DNA of 64,000 nt from CALITV01 sp964415795 (lineage in GTDB: Bacteria > UBP6 > UBA1177 > JAKLFG01). The stretch spans positions 46,813 through 110,812 of the forward strand of contig CAYQBN010000010.1 in the NCBI GenBank assembly GCA_964415795.1, given 5' to 3'. Positions 43,827-52,502 of this stretch are shown piece by piece. The translations under genes and the position numbers were made by a program. Position 1 is the stretch's first letter. Every line of letters starts with the position of its first letter. The notes under the pieces were generated by a model, which did not search any database, was not told the origin of the DNA, and was given only the letters and a program-made list of their open reading frames with translations.

Positions 43827-45707
43827 ATGAAGATCAACTATAAAAGTATCATCATTTGGGGCGTGCTCCTTGCCGCTCTCTTCGTGATATTCAATCTGTC
43901 GAAACTCTCCCAACAGGGGACCATCGAAGAGATCGATATGTCCACCTTCCTCAATCGGGTGAAGAACGGCGAAGTGAAGCAGGTCGAGATAGATGGTTTC
44001 GAGTATCGGGGCACCTTCGTGGATGGCAAACAGTTCATCGCCATCGGCCCCTCTGGTGAAGAAGTGATGAAGATCCTCGCCGAGAAACAGGTCGTCGCCC
44101 GCTACAAGAAGCCGGAGGACAACTCTTTCTTACAGGCGCTCATCGCTTCGTGGCTTCCGATGATCGTCCTCATCGTCTTCTTCGTCTTCTTCATGCGGCA
44201 GCTACAGGGCGGTACCGGAAAGGCGTTCACCTTCGGCAAATCGAAACACCGCGTCATCACTAAAGACAAGAATCCGATAACCTTCAAGGATGTGGCTGGG
44301 GTGGACGAAGCGAAGGAGGAACTGGAAGAGGTCGTCGACTTCCTTCGACGCCCATCGGCCTATACCCGTATGGGCGCCAAGATACCACACGGTATCCTGC
44401 TCGTCGGCCCGCCCGGCACCGGGAAGACGCTCCTCGCAAAAGCGATCGCCGGTGAAGCGAATGTCCCCTTTTTCAGCATATCGGGGAGCGATTTTGTCGA
44501 GATGTTCGTCGGGGTAGGCGCCAGCCGCGTCCGCGACCTCTTCAACGACGCCAAAGCCGCGGCCCCCTGCATCGTGTTCGTTGACGAGATAGATGCCGTC
44601 GGTCGCCAGCGCGGCGCCGGTCTCGGCGGCGGTCACGATGAACGGGAGCAGACGCTCAATCAGCTCCTCGTTGAGATGGACGGCTTCGGCACTGAATCGA
44701 GCGTCATTGTCATGGCGGCGACCAACCGTCCCGATGTCCTTGACCCGGCGCTCCTTCGCCCCGGGCGCTTCGATCGTCAGGTCTATGTCCCCATGCCCGA
44801 TGTCAAAGGGCGTGAAGAGATACTTAAGGTCCATGTCCGAAAACTGCGCCGCGTTGACGATCTCGACCTTGAACGTATCGCTCGCGGGACCCCCGGATTC
44901 TCGGGGGCCGATCTCGCCAATCTTCTCAATGAAGCGGCGCTCTTGGCGGCAAAACGTGGCCGCGACAAGGTGACGATGGCGGAAATCGAAGAGGCGAAGG
45001 ACAAGGTGCTCATGGGCAAGGAGCGCCGCAGTCTTGTCCTCACGCTCGAAGAAAAGAAGGCTACCGCCTACCACGAAGCGGGACACACGGTCGTCGGCTA
45101 TTTTACTCCCGGCGCCGATCCCGTCTATAAGGTCTCCATCGTACCGCGAGGTCGGGCGCTCGGCGTCACCCAGATGCTTCCCGAGAAGGACCGCTACGAT
45201 CAGAATCGCGAGGAGCTCCTCGCCAAGATACGCATCCTCATGGGCGGACGCTGTGCCGAAGAGATATTCCTCGGGAAGATCACCACCGGGGCAGGCAACG
45301 ACATTGAAAAGGCAACGCAGATCGCCCGTAACATGGTGATGCGGTGGGGAATGAGTAAAGAACTGGGGCCGGTCAACTACGGTGAACCGGAAGAGGAGGT
45401 ATTCCTCGGACGCGAAATAACCCGACGCGCCCATCTCAGCGAATACACCGCCGAGCGGATAGACCGTGAGATACACGACATCATCGCTATCGCTCACCGC
45501 GAGGCGACCGAGATCCTTCAGCGTCATCGCAGCAAAGTGGAATTGCTCGCCGAACGCCTGATCGAAAAAGAGACCCTCGAGAAAAAAGAACTCGACGAGA
45601 TTTTCGCAGAGGAGGGAGCGGAAAAACAAGGCGATCCCCTCCCCTCTTCCGAATCCACCCCTGCACCGGCCTCGACGACCCCGCTACCGCAGGGAAGCTC
45701 CGTATGA
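43827..45707 (+). CDS. ftsH: ATP-dependent zinc metalloprotease FtsH
   Basis: Membrane-bound AAA+ protease for quality control. Two N-terminal helices flank a periplasmic FtsH-ext domain (EEIDMSTFLNRVKNGEVKQVEI). AAA: Walker A GPPGTGKT (about residues 194-201), Walker B FVDEIDAVGRQRG, second region of homology TNRPDVLDPALLRPGRFDRQ. Protease: HEAGH (H416, E417, H420). 626 aa with a Pro/Ser-rich disordered tail. The stop overlaps the next ATG (ATGA). Confidence 0.98.
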   Translation: MKINYKSIIIWGVLLAALFVIFNLSKLSQQGTIEEIDMSTFLNRVKNGEVKQVEIDGFEYRGTFVDGKQFIAIGPSGEEVMKILAEKQVVARYKKPEDNSFLQALIASWLPMIVLIVFFVFFMRQLQGGTGKAFTFGKSKHRVITKDKNPITFKDVAGVDEAKEELEEVVDFLRRPSAYTRMGAKIPHGILLVGPPGTGKTLLAKAIAGEANVPFFSISGSDFVEMFVGVGASRVRDLFNDAKAAAPCIVFVDEIDAVGRQRGAGLGGGHDEREQTLNQLLVEMDGFGTESSVIVMAATNRPDVLDPALLRPGRFDRQVYVPMPDVKGREEILKVHVRKLRRVDDLDLERIARGTPGFSGADLANLLNEAALLAAKRGRDKVTMAEIEEAKDKVLMGKERRSLVLTLEEKKATAYHEAGHTVVGYFTPGADPVYKVSIVPRGRALGVTQMLPEKDRYDQNREELLAKIRILMGGRCAEEIFLGKITTGAGNDIEKATQIARNMVMRWGMSKELGPVNYGEPEEEVFLGREITRRAHLSEYTAERIDREIHDIIAIAHREATEILQRHRSKVELLAERLIEKETLEKKELDEIFAEEGAEKQGDPLPSSESTPAPASTTPLPQGSSV

Positions 45708-46378
45708 GATTCTTCTTTCTCTCCTTCTCGCTATTCTTCGTCGTAACCGCATGCGGTCCCCGTTTTGTCTCACGCATAGATATCTCCCGGCAGTACGAGT
45801 GGAAACCGGCGCAGATCACCCTTAACGGTGAACTCGATACCTTCTATGCCGAGGGAACCGTCTCCATCATCAACAACGGCGACCGACACAAAGTTGACTA
45901 CGAAATGTTCCGTGCCGCCCCCGCCTTATGGCGTATCGACATCTTCGGGTTCCTCCACACCCACGGCGCCACGGTCATAGTGGACGGCATGAACGCCCAC
46001 ATCTTCCTTGATGGAGCATGGGAAGCTCCGCACCCGTGGCCCGAGATATCCCTTAACTTATTCGGTATTGTTCTCCCCTACAAAGTTCTCTCGGCCATGG
46101 TGGGCGGCAGATTCGACCTTACTGGTGAATGTGCTGAGATCGTCGAAGGAACGGTGTGTCACGAGAACGGTCTTTACTATCTGATTCGACGCGGAGAACT
46201 CGTCGAGATCAAGGACGAACACATTGACATCATCTATAGCGAAGACCGCTGGCGCGGTCAAAGCGATGCCACCTCGGAACCATTCTATCTCTGGCCCGGC
46301 AAGATAGAAAAACGGACCGAATTCCCGCAGGAGATGTTCAAAACCACTCGCGAAAAGGACATCTTCGATGAGATATGA
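45704..46378 (+). CDS. LolB-like outer-membrane lipoprotein
   Basis: Lipobox VTAC (C17). The mature 208 residues show LolA/LolB-type antiparallel strands: DTFYAEGTVSIINNGDRHKVDYEMF, LWRIDIFGFLHTHGATVIVDGMNAHIFL. The fold resembles LolB/DUF4292 lipoproteins that receive lipoproteins or bind lipids. Start overlaps the ftsH stop by four bases, so synthesis is coupled to the membrane protease. LolB is usually restricted to beta/gamma-proteobacteria; call is by fold appearance only. Confidence 0.62.
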   Translation: MRFFFLSFSLFFVVTACGPRFVSRIDISRQYEWKPAQITLNGELDTFYAEGTVSIINNGDRHKVDYEMFRAAPALWRIDIFGFLHTHGATVIVDGMNAHIFLDGAWEAPHPWPEISLNLFGIVLPYKVLSAMVGGRFDLTGECAEIVEGTVCHENGLYYLIRRGELVEIKDEHIDIIYSEDRWRGQSDATSEPFYLWPGKIEKRTEFPQEMFKTTREKDIFDEI

Positions 46379-46414
46379 GTTTTCTGACTCACCCTCTTGG
46401 AGAGGAAAAACGCC

Positions 46415-46801
46415 ATGATCAAGCGGATGCTTTCACGGGTCACCTTCGAAATAACCGCCCGCATAACGCATGAAGGAACCAATTACCCTGCCGAAGTAAA
46501 GAATGTAAGTCTCTCGGGAATCTACTTCTCAAAAGGACCTGACCTACCGCTCAATGCTTCAGTTACCGTGCATCTTGAACTGGCAAGTCGCCACTCCGAG
46601 ATGGAGGTCAAGGTACCCGGAACCGTCGTCCGCAAGGATGCCGACGGATTCGCAGTAAAACTCGGCGAACTTGAACTCGATGCCTTCATCTTCCTCCGCA
46701 ACATCATCATCTACAATAGCGGCAACGCCGAGGTCATAGACAAAGAATACCGCGACTATCTCGTGTGGAGATCCGACAAGAACGAGTATATCCCGACATA
46801 A
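46415..46801 (+). CDS. PilZ-domain protein (c-di-GMP binding)
   Basis: PilZ motif pair: R-x3-R (KRMLSRVTF) near the N terminus and N-x-S-x2-G (VKNVSLSGIYF) about 25 residues later. The following beta-barrel strands (SVTVHLELASRHSEMEVKVPGTVVRKDADGFAVKL) fit the domain. 128 aa, single domain. ATG 46415 follows GGAGAGG; the in-frame TTG at 46397 is less likely. Likely binds c-di-GMP and regulates an unknown partner by protein contact. Nearest possible client in the window is the pilus motor at 33-34 kb, not adjacent. Confidence 0.83.
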   Translation: MIKRMLSRVTFEITARITHEGTNYPAEVKNVSLSGIYFSKGPDLPLNASVTVHLELASRHSEMEVKVPGTVVRKDADGFAVKLGELELDAFIFLRNIIIYNSGNAEVIDKEYRDYLVWRSDKNEYIPT

Positions 46802-46846
46802 CCAAAAACCGTCCAACCATTTAGAATGACTTGTTTTTACCCGTTA

Positions 46847-46874
46847 TTGCTTTCGCATTCGTTCCGAGTATGAT
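46847..46874 (+). promoter_or_regulatory. Promoter of the V-type ATPase K-subunit gene
   Basis: -35 TTGCTT (46847-46852), 16-base spacer, -10 TATGAT (46869-46874), 53 bases before ATG 46928. Confidence 0.6.
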
Positions 46875-46927
46875 GGCGGCGGCTCTTTGGTGATACGAAC
46901 ACAGGGAATAACTATACGGAGGATGCG

Positions 46928-47377
46928 ATGTTTTCCGATCTCGGTTCGTTCGGCCCCATTCTGTGTCTCGGCCTTGCGGCATGCGGAAGCGCCATTGGGT
47001 GCGGTCTTGCCGGTATGACTTCGCACGGCATCATGTCGAAGACCGACGAAGGACACGGTCTTTTCGTTGCGCTCTCTGCGATGCCCGCCTCGCAGACGAT
47101 CTATGGGTTCGTGCTCATGATCCTCATGAACGACAAGATCGCGGCTCTGCACGCAGCGGGCAAATCAACGAGTTCTCTTTTTGCCATCGGCGTCGCATGC
47201 GGCGTCGCACTCATGATCAGCGCCATCTATCAGGGCAAGGCCTGTTCCTCGGCGATACTCGCCGTTGCGAAGAAACCTTCCATCGCCGGTCTGGCCTTCG
47301 CGAGCCCCGGCATCGTCGAATCGTTCGCGATATTCGCGATGGTCGGCGGCATCGTTCTCCTGCAGGGCGTCGCCTAG
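46928..47377 (+). CDS. V-type ATP synthase subunit K (proteolipid), not next to other subunit genes
   Basis: 149 aa with four membrane helices in two related halves (FGPILCLGLAACGSAIGCGLAG; FAIGVACGVALMISAIYQGKA). The ion-binding Glu is in the second half (SPGIVESFAIFAMVGG), as in NtpK, which uses one acidic residue per hairpin pair. ATG 46928 follows CGGAGG. Only this subunit of the V/A-type ATPase appears here; subunits A, B, C, D, E, F and I are not adjacent. It is followed 24 bases later by the helicase. Residues that decide H+ versus Na+ cannot be judged by eye with confidence. Confidence 0.9.
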   Translation: MFSDLGSFGPILCLGLAACGSAIGCGLAGMTSHGIMSKTDEGHGLFVALSAMPASQTIYGFVLMILMNDKIAALHAAGKSTSSLFAIGVACGVALMISAIYQGKACSSAILAVAKKPSIAGLAFASPGIVESFAIFAMVGGIVLLQGVA

Positions 47378-47401
47378 TTCTTTCCCCTTGCTTTTCCCGG
47401 C

Positions 47402-49441
47402 GTGAATTCTTCCTTCGACATCGCACGTCTCGGTCTCACTGACCAGCAACATAAGGCGGTGACCACTACGGAAGGACCTCTGCTCGTCTTCGCGGGCGCC
47501 GGATCAGGGAAAACGCGTGTCATCACGGCGCGCATCGCCTATCTCATTGGTGCAAAAGAGGTCTCTCCTGACGAGATAGCGGCGGTCACCTTCACCAACA
47601 AGGCGGCGCGTGAGATGCGCGAGCGCGCCGGAACCCTTCTCGGTGATTCCGCGGTGGCGCGACGAGTGACCATCTGCACCTTCCACGCGCTTGGCCTTAT
47701 GATCCTCAAGCGGGAGCACGCCGCCATCGGCTATCCACGCAACTTCGTGGTCTACTCCCCCTACGAACAGGTCGAGCTGCTCAAAAAAGTGATGGACGAA
47801 GAGCATGTCTCCCGCGATCAATACTCGCCGCACACGCTCATCGAGACGATCTCCGCCATGAAGAACGAGTCGATAGCCAAAGAGACATCGCGAACCCTCC
47901 TCGGCGACATCCGACGCGCGATCGCCCGCCGTCTCTATGACCCTTACGAGCGGGCGCTCAAAGCAGCTGCCGCAATGGACTTCGACGACCTCATCCAGAA
48001 GACGATACTGCTGTTCGAACGCGATGACGACCTCCGCAAGAAATATGCCTCTCAGTGGCGATACCTCATGGTGGACGAATATCAGGATACTAACCGGTCG
48101 CAGTACCGCCTCATTCGTCTCCTGTCCTCGGTACACGGCAATGTCTGTGCCGTCGGCGATGACGATCAGAGCATTTATAGCTGGCGTGGGGCACGGGTGG
48201 AGAACATCCTCGAGTTCGAAAACGACTTTCCCGGTACGACGGTAGTGAAACTCGAGGAGAATTTCCGGTCGGTACGCGAGATCGTATCGGTCGCCGGGCG
48301 CCTCATTTCATTCAACGAGAATCGAGCCGCAAAACAGGTGTTCGCGCGCCGTGCGGCTGAAGGATATGATCCGGTCGTGCTCCGCTATGCGACCGACGAG
48401 CAGGACGAGGCGCGGCAGGTGGCCGACGAGATAACCGCGCTCGCGACACAGGGGAAACGGTACACCTCCATCGCGATCATCGTGCGGACAAATGCCCAGA
48501 CACTCCCCTTTGAAAAGGCCTTGTCCCGGTCCCGCATCCCCTACCGTGTCATCGGCGGCCAGAAGTTCTTCGAGAACAAAGAAATCAAGGACATCCTCGC
48601 CTACCTCCGGGTCCTCGTGAATCCCGCTGACGAGGTAAGCCTGCGGCGCATCATCAACTATCCGCCGCGCGGTATCGGTACCGCTGCAATCGAAACGTTG
48701 TTCAAGATCGCCTCCGCCGAGAAATCGTCACCGCTGGAGGTCGCCACGCGCGCCGCCGCTTACTCAGCTTTTTCGGTATCCCACCAGAACGCGATATCGG
48801 CATTCACGACGCTTCATAGGCATCTATCCGACGATATTGAGCACGCCGACCCGGTCCTCTTCGTGGAACGGCTCATCGAGAGGATCGGAATCGAAGCAGC
48901 AGTGGTAAAGCACAGCGAGAGCGACGATGCGGCACGCGTTCGTCTCGAGAACATCCGAGAACTGGTAAGCGCCGTCTCCTACCACCGTACCGAACACCCA
49001 TCGGCGCCGCCGCTTGAGTTCTGGATAGGATTCATCAATGCGACCTCTCTTCTCCAAGCGGCAGACGAAGAAGAGAAGAAGGGGGTTTCCCTTATCACCG
49101 CTCACAGCGCCAAAGGACTCGAATTCGATGTCGTTTTCGTCCCCTGCTGCTATCAAGGAGGATTCCCTAACCGTCTTGCACTCGAAGAAGGAGGTATCGA
49201 GGAGGAGCGGCGTCTCTGCTATGTCGCCTTCACGCGTGCGCGCGAGCGGCTCTATGTGTCGGTTCCCCGTATGGTGAAGGTACGGAGCCGTAGCGAGGTG
49301 GTCTCCCCTTCTATCTTCCTCGCCGAAGCAGGCCTCACGGGAACGACGCCGGGCACCGAAGAAGAGCGACGCGCGACGACACTCGACTTCTTGGAGCGCA
49401 TACAAGAGAAAATGCGCCGGAGAAAGGAAGAATCGAACTAG
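47402..49441 (+). CDS. UvrD/PcrA/Rep-family 3'-5' DNA helicase
   Basis: SF1A helicase: motif I FAGAGSGKTRVI, Ia VTFTNKAAREMRER, II YLMVDEYQDTNRSQY, III GDDDQSIYSWRGA, IV NFRSVREIV, V ITAHSAKGLEFDVVFV, VI LCYVAFTRARERLYV. 679 aa, shorter than UvrD (720) and without an evident C-terminal extension. Start GTG 47402. Subtype (UvrD, Rep, PcrA) not decided; motifs look closest to PcrA/Rep. The stop region overlaps the opposing hutH by four bases. Confidence 0.95.
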   Translation: MNSSFDIARLGLTDQQHKAVTTTEGPLLVFAGAGSGKTRVITARIAYLIGAKEVSPDEIAAVTFTNKAAREMRERAGTLLGDSAVARRVTICTFHALGLMILKREHAAIGYPRNFVVYSPYEQVELLKKVMDEEHVSRDQYSPHTLIETISAMKNESIAKETSRTLLGDIRRAIARRLYDPYERALKAAAAMDFDDLIQKTILLFERDDDLRKKYASQWRYLMVDEYQDTNRSQYRLIRLLSSVHGNVCAVGDDDQSIYSWRGARVENILEFENDFPGTTVVKLEENFRSVREIVSVAGRLISFNENRAAKQVFARRAAEGYDPVVLRYATDEQDEARQVADEITALATQGKRYTSIAIIVRTNAQTLPFEKALSRSRIPYRVIGGQKFFENKEIKDILAYLRVLVNPADEVSLRRIINYPPRGIGTAAIETLFKIASAEKSSPLEVATRAAAYSAFSVSHQNAISAFTTLHRHLSDDIEHADPVLFVERLIERIGIEAAVVKHSESDDAARVRLENIRELVSAVSYHRTEHPSAPPLEFWIGFINATSLLQAADEEEKKGVSLITAHSAKGLEFDVVFVPCCYQGGFPNRLALEEGGIEEERRLCYVAFTRARERLYVSVPRMVKVRSRSEVVSPSIFLAEAGLTGTTPGTEEERRATTLDFLERIQEKMRRRKEESN

Positions 49442-50970
49442 CCGAGAGGCCCCACTTCTTTTTCGACGACAGCGACAAGATCCTCCGCCATCGCGCGCAC
49501 CTTGACAAATAACGGATGAAGGAAGGTGTCTCGTTCGAGGAAAGGCACCTCGCGCCGAACGCGGCGATGGACCGCCTGAAGCACCGGGCTCGTCTTGAGC
49601 GGCTTACGAAGGTCGAGCGCTTGACAGGCGGCAAGCACCTCAAGCGCAAGCACCGAGAGAGTGTTCTCGGTCACTCGTACGCACTTGCGGGCAGCGATCG
49701 TTCCCATGCTCACATGATCTTCCTTTCCCGCCGAGGTCGGTATCGAATCGACTGAAGCGGGGAACGAAAGCGCTTTTGACTCCGACACGAGACTTGCCGC
49801 CGCCACCTGTGCGATCATGAACCCCGAATTGAGTCCCTTGTCCTTGATGAGAAACGCTGGCGCCTGCGAGAACACCGGATTGACGAGCTGCTCGATGCGC
49901 CGCTCCGAGATGTTCCCCAGTTCACTGACCGCCGCGGTGAGATAATCCATGACGAGCGCGATGGGCTCTCCGTGGAAGTTGCCGCCCGAGATGGTCTCTT
50001 CTTCCTCGGGGAAAATGAGCGGATTGTCGGTGGTTGCGTTGAGCTCGATCGTCACCACTTCGGCGGCGTGAGTGAGCGCGTCGCGCACCGCACCGTGCAC
50101 CTGCGGGGCGCAACGGAGGCTGTAGGCGTCCTGCACCTTGGTACAGCAACGATGCGATTCGCGGATCGCCGATCCGGCGAGGAGCACGCGCACATTGCGC
50201 GCCACCTCGAAATGCCCCGGGTGGGGTCGCACCCGGCCTATCTTTTCGTCGAAAGCGCGATCGGTCCCCATCATCCCATCAACGGTGAGCGCGAGCGCGA
50301 TGTCGGCGAGTTTGACGATGGTGAAGAGCCGGCGGATGGTGAGCGCCGCCACGGCGGTCATCGCTTGCGTCCCATTGATGAGCGCAAGACCCTCCTTCGC
50401 CTTGAGCGTTATCGGCGTCACCTTTTTCTTCCCCAACACCTTCGCGGTCGGCACCGCTTCCCCTCGTTCACCGAGGCAGTATCCCTCACCGCAGAGCGCG
50501 AGCGCAAGGTGCGCGAGCGGGGCAAGATCGCCGCTCGCGCCGACCGAACCCTGCTGCGGGATGTACGGGACGATGTCGGCATTGAGGAATTCAATGAGCT
50601 TTTCAAGGGTGCTCAGGCGAACCCCCGAGAAGCCCTTGGCGAGCACATTGGCGCGCAGGAGCATGATCGCGCGCACCGTTTCACGGTCGAATGGATCCCC
50701 CACCCCGATCGCATGGCTCCGGACGAGGTTTACCTGCAGTTCGTCAAGGTGGTCCTTCGGGATAGCCACCTCGCTGAGCATCCCGAAACCGGTATTGATG
50801 CCGTATACCGGCCGGTCTTTCGTGAGTATCCTCTCGACGAACCGGCGGCATTTCTCGACCTTCTTCTTCGCGGATGGCGCGACGGCAACCGGTCGATCGC
50901 CGTGAGCGACCTCGTACACATTGGCGATGGTGAGCGATTCTCCATCGAGGAACAGCGTCTTGGGCCTCAT
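49438..50970 (-). CDS. hutH: Histidine ammonia-lyase (HAL/PAL family)
   Basis: Converts histidine to urocanate. MIO cofactor triad A145-S146-G147 in GSVGASGDLAPLAHL. Conserved YGINTGFG near residues 56-63 and NGTQAMTAV. 510 aa. Start ATG 50970 is preferred because GGAGAG lies six bases upstream; in-frame ATGs at 50976 and 50988 exist. No hutU, hutI or other hut gene is near, so it may act in histidine breakdown elsewhere or be a related aromatic lyase/aminomutase. Overlaps the uvrD-like gene by four bases, tail to tail. Confidence 0.88.
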   Translation of the reverse strand: MRPKTLFLDGESLTIANVYEVAHGDRPVAVAPSAKKKVEKCRRFVERILTKDRPVYGINTGFGMLSEVAIPKDHLDELQVNLVRSHAIGVGDPFDRETVRAIMLLRANVLAKGFSGVRLSTLEKLIEFLNADIVPYIPQQGSVGASGDLAPLAHLALALCGEGYCLGERGEAVPTAKVLGKKKVTPITLKAKEGLALINGTQAMTAVAALTIRRLFTIVKLADIALALTVDGMMGTDRAFDEKIGRVRPHPGHFEVARNVRVLLAGSAIRESHRCCTKVQDAYSLRCAPQVHGAVRDALTHAAEVVTIELNATTDNPLIFPEEEETISGGNFHGEPIALVMDYLTAAVSELGNISERRIEQLVNPVFSQAPAFLIKDKGLNSGFMIAQVAAASLVSESKALSFPASVDSIPTSAGKEDHVSMGTIAARKCVRVTENTLSVLALEVLAACQALDLRKPLKTSPVLQAVHRRVRREVPFLERDTFLHPLFVKVRAMAEDLVAVVEKEVGPLG

Positions 50971-51001
50971 CGTCATCTCTCCATTCAAATAACCCGGCGC
51001 G

Positions 51002-51029
51002 AGTCTAGTGGCCGGCTGGACAAAATCAA
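51002..51029 (-). promoter_or_regulatory. Promoter of hutH
   Basis: Minus strand: -35 TTGATT (51029-51024), 16-base spacer, -10 TAGACT (51007-51002), 31 bases before ATG 50970. It is back to back with the Rnf promoter region. Confidence 0.55.
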
Positions 51030-51060
51030 GAAATCGGATAGAAAGGACACATCCGTTTTA

Positions 51061-51089
51061 TTGACAACTTCCCCCTTCTGTAGTAGGAC
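51061..51089 (+). promoter_or_regulatory. Weak candidate promoter of rseC-rnf operon
   Basis: Perfect -35 TTGACA (51061-51066) with TAGGAC 17 bases later (51084-51089), 32 bases before ATG 51122. The -10 match is poor. Confidence 0.35.
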
Positions 51090-51121
51090 GGTGCCGCGTT
51101 GCGTTTTTTACCACAGAATTT

Positions 51122-51553
51122 ATGAACAATAGCCAGAACGACATCTGCCGGGAAGGGATAGTGAAAGAGTATGCCGACGGCCGCGTTCGTGTCCTCATTA
51201 CCGTACAAAGCGCCTGTGCCGCCTGCCACGCGAAGGGTATCTGCTCCTCGTTCGAGATGGCCGAGAAGGAAATCGAGGCGATCGCCGATGAGCCGCTCGT
51301 CCGGGGAGATCAGGTCATAGTTTCGGTCAAAGAAGGAGTCGCATGGCGAGCAATTCTCTACGCGTTTGTTATTCCCATGATACTCTTTGGTATCGTTCTT
51401 TTCTCCCTTCTTTCTTCCGGATATCACGAAGCGATGGCTGGCATTGCAGCGCTTGGTGCAGTAGGGTGCTATTTTCTCCTTTTGCGCCTCACTGGAAAGT
51501 TTCTTTTTCGTTCCGTCGTATTCCATGCAAAAAAAATATCAACTGGTGAGTAG
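51122..51553 (+). CDS. rseC: RseC/MucC family protein, first gene of the Rnf operon
   Basis: 143 aa. N-terminal soluble part with four Cys in SACAACHAKGICSS, then two membrane helices (AILYAFVIPMILFGIVLFSLL; AMAGIAALGAVGCYFLLL). RseC is linked to SoxR reduction and sigma E control in gammaproteobacteria, and an RseC homologue often precedes rnfB in anaerobes. It ends nine bases before rnfB. Probably helps assemble or reduce Rnf cofactors. No true Shine-Dalgarno is seen immediately upstream of ATG 51122. Confidence 0.85.
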   Translation: MNNSQNDICREGIVKEYADGRVRVLITVQSACAACHAKGICSSFEMAEKEIEAIADEPLVRGDQVIVSVKEGVAWRAILYAFVIPMILFGIVLFSLLSSGYHEAMAGIAALGAVGCYFLLLRLTGKFLFRSVVFHAKKISTGE

Positions 51554-51562
51554 AGGTGCTCT

Positions 51563-52468
51563 GTGTCTGCAACAATCATCTATCCGATCGTAACGCTGGG
51601 AGCAGTCGCCGGTATCTCGGCGATCCTCCTGTTTTTGGTGGCCAAGAAATTCCGGGTCGAAGAAGACCCGCGCATCGACAAGGTAGCTGAACTTCTCCCC
51701 GGCGCCAACTGCGGCGGTTGTGGCTATGCCGGCTGTCGAGGGCTCGCCGAGGCACTCGTGAAGGCAGCCGACAAGGGAGACATTTCCGGGCTCAACTGCC
51801 CTCCCGGCGGTTCGGCGGCGATGAAAGCGATTGGCGAGGTGCTCGGCATAGCGATCACCGAGGCGGAGCCGATGGTGGCGGTGCTCCGGTGCGGCGGTAC
51901 CCACGAGAAGGCACCACGGACACTTCAATACGATGGTGCTTCCAAGTGTGTCATCGCTCACAGCCTTTTCGTTGGTGAGAAAGGGTGCCCCAACGGCTGT
52001 CTCGGGTTCGGCGACTGCGTCGCGGCCTGTGCCTTCGGCGCGATGTACATGGACGAAAAGACCGGCCTGCCGGTGATAGATCCTGCCAAGTGCGTCGCTT
52101 GCGGCGCCTGCGTCAAGACCTGCCCGCGCAAGATCATCGAGATGCGCCCCAAGGGCAAGAAAGACCGTCGCGTCTGGGTGAACTGCGTGAACACCGAAAA
52201 GGGAGCCGTCGCGATGAAGTACTGCAAGGCGGCCTGTATCGGGTGCGGCAAGTGCGTGAAGGAATGCCCCGAAAAGGTGCAGGCGATAACGCTCCAAAAT
52301 AACCTCGCCTACATCGACCCGAAAAAGTGCATCGCCTGCGGCAAGTGCGTGCTCGTCTGCCCCACCAAGGCGATCCACGCGACCTTCGAACCACCCAAGC
52401 CGAAACCGGTAGAGGCGCCTGCGCCGACACCGGCCGGCGAGGCACCAAAACCGACGAGTGCGGCATAA
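51563..52468 (+). CDS. rnfB: Electron transport complex subunit RnfB
   Basis: N-terminal membrane helix, then the four-Cys Fe-S domain (GANCGGCGYAGCRGLAEALV, LNCPPGG), followed by [4Fe-4S] ferredoxin motifs (CVACGACVKTCP, CIGCGKCVKECP, CIACGKCVLVCP). 301 aa; the C-terminal Pro/Ala-rich tail is variable. RnfB accepts electrons from ferredoxin. GTG start 51563. Part of rseC-rnfBCDGEA. Confidence 0.97.
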   Translation: MSATIIYPIVTLGAVAGISAILLFLVAKKFRVEEDPRIDKVAELLPGANCGGCGYAGCRGLAEALVKAADKGDISGLNCPPGGSAAMKAIGEVLGIAITEAEPMVAVLRCGGTHEKAPRTLQYDGASKCVIAHSLFVGEKGCPNGCLGFGDCVAACAFGAMYMDEKTGLPVIDPAKCVACGACVKTCPRKIIEMRPKGKKDRRVWVNCVNTEKGAVAMKYCKAACIGCGKCVKECPEKVQAITLQNNLAYIDPKKCIACGKCVLVCPTKAIHATFEPPKPKPVEAPAPTPAGEAPKPTSAA

Positions 52469-52502
52469 CGAAGAATCATGAATTGATCATAAGGAGATAG
52501 TC

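Noticed and set aside
44202..45629. Long minus-strand frame inside ftsH
   Set aside because: Antisense of a highly conserved gene, no supporting features.
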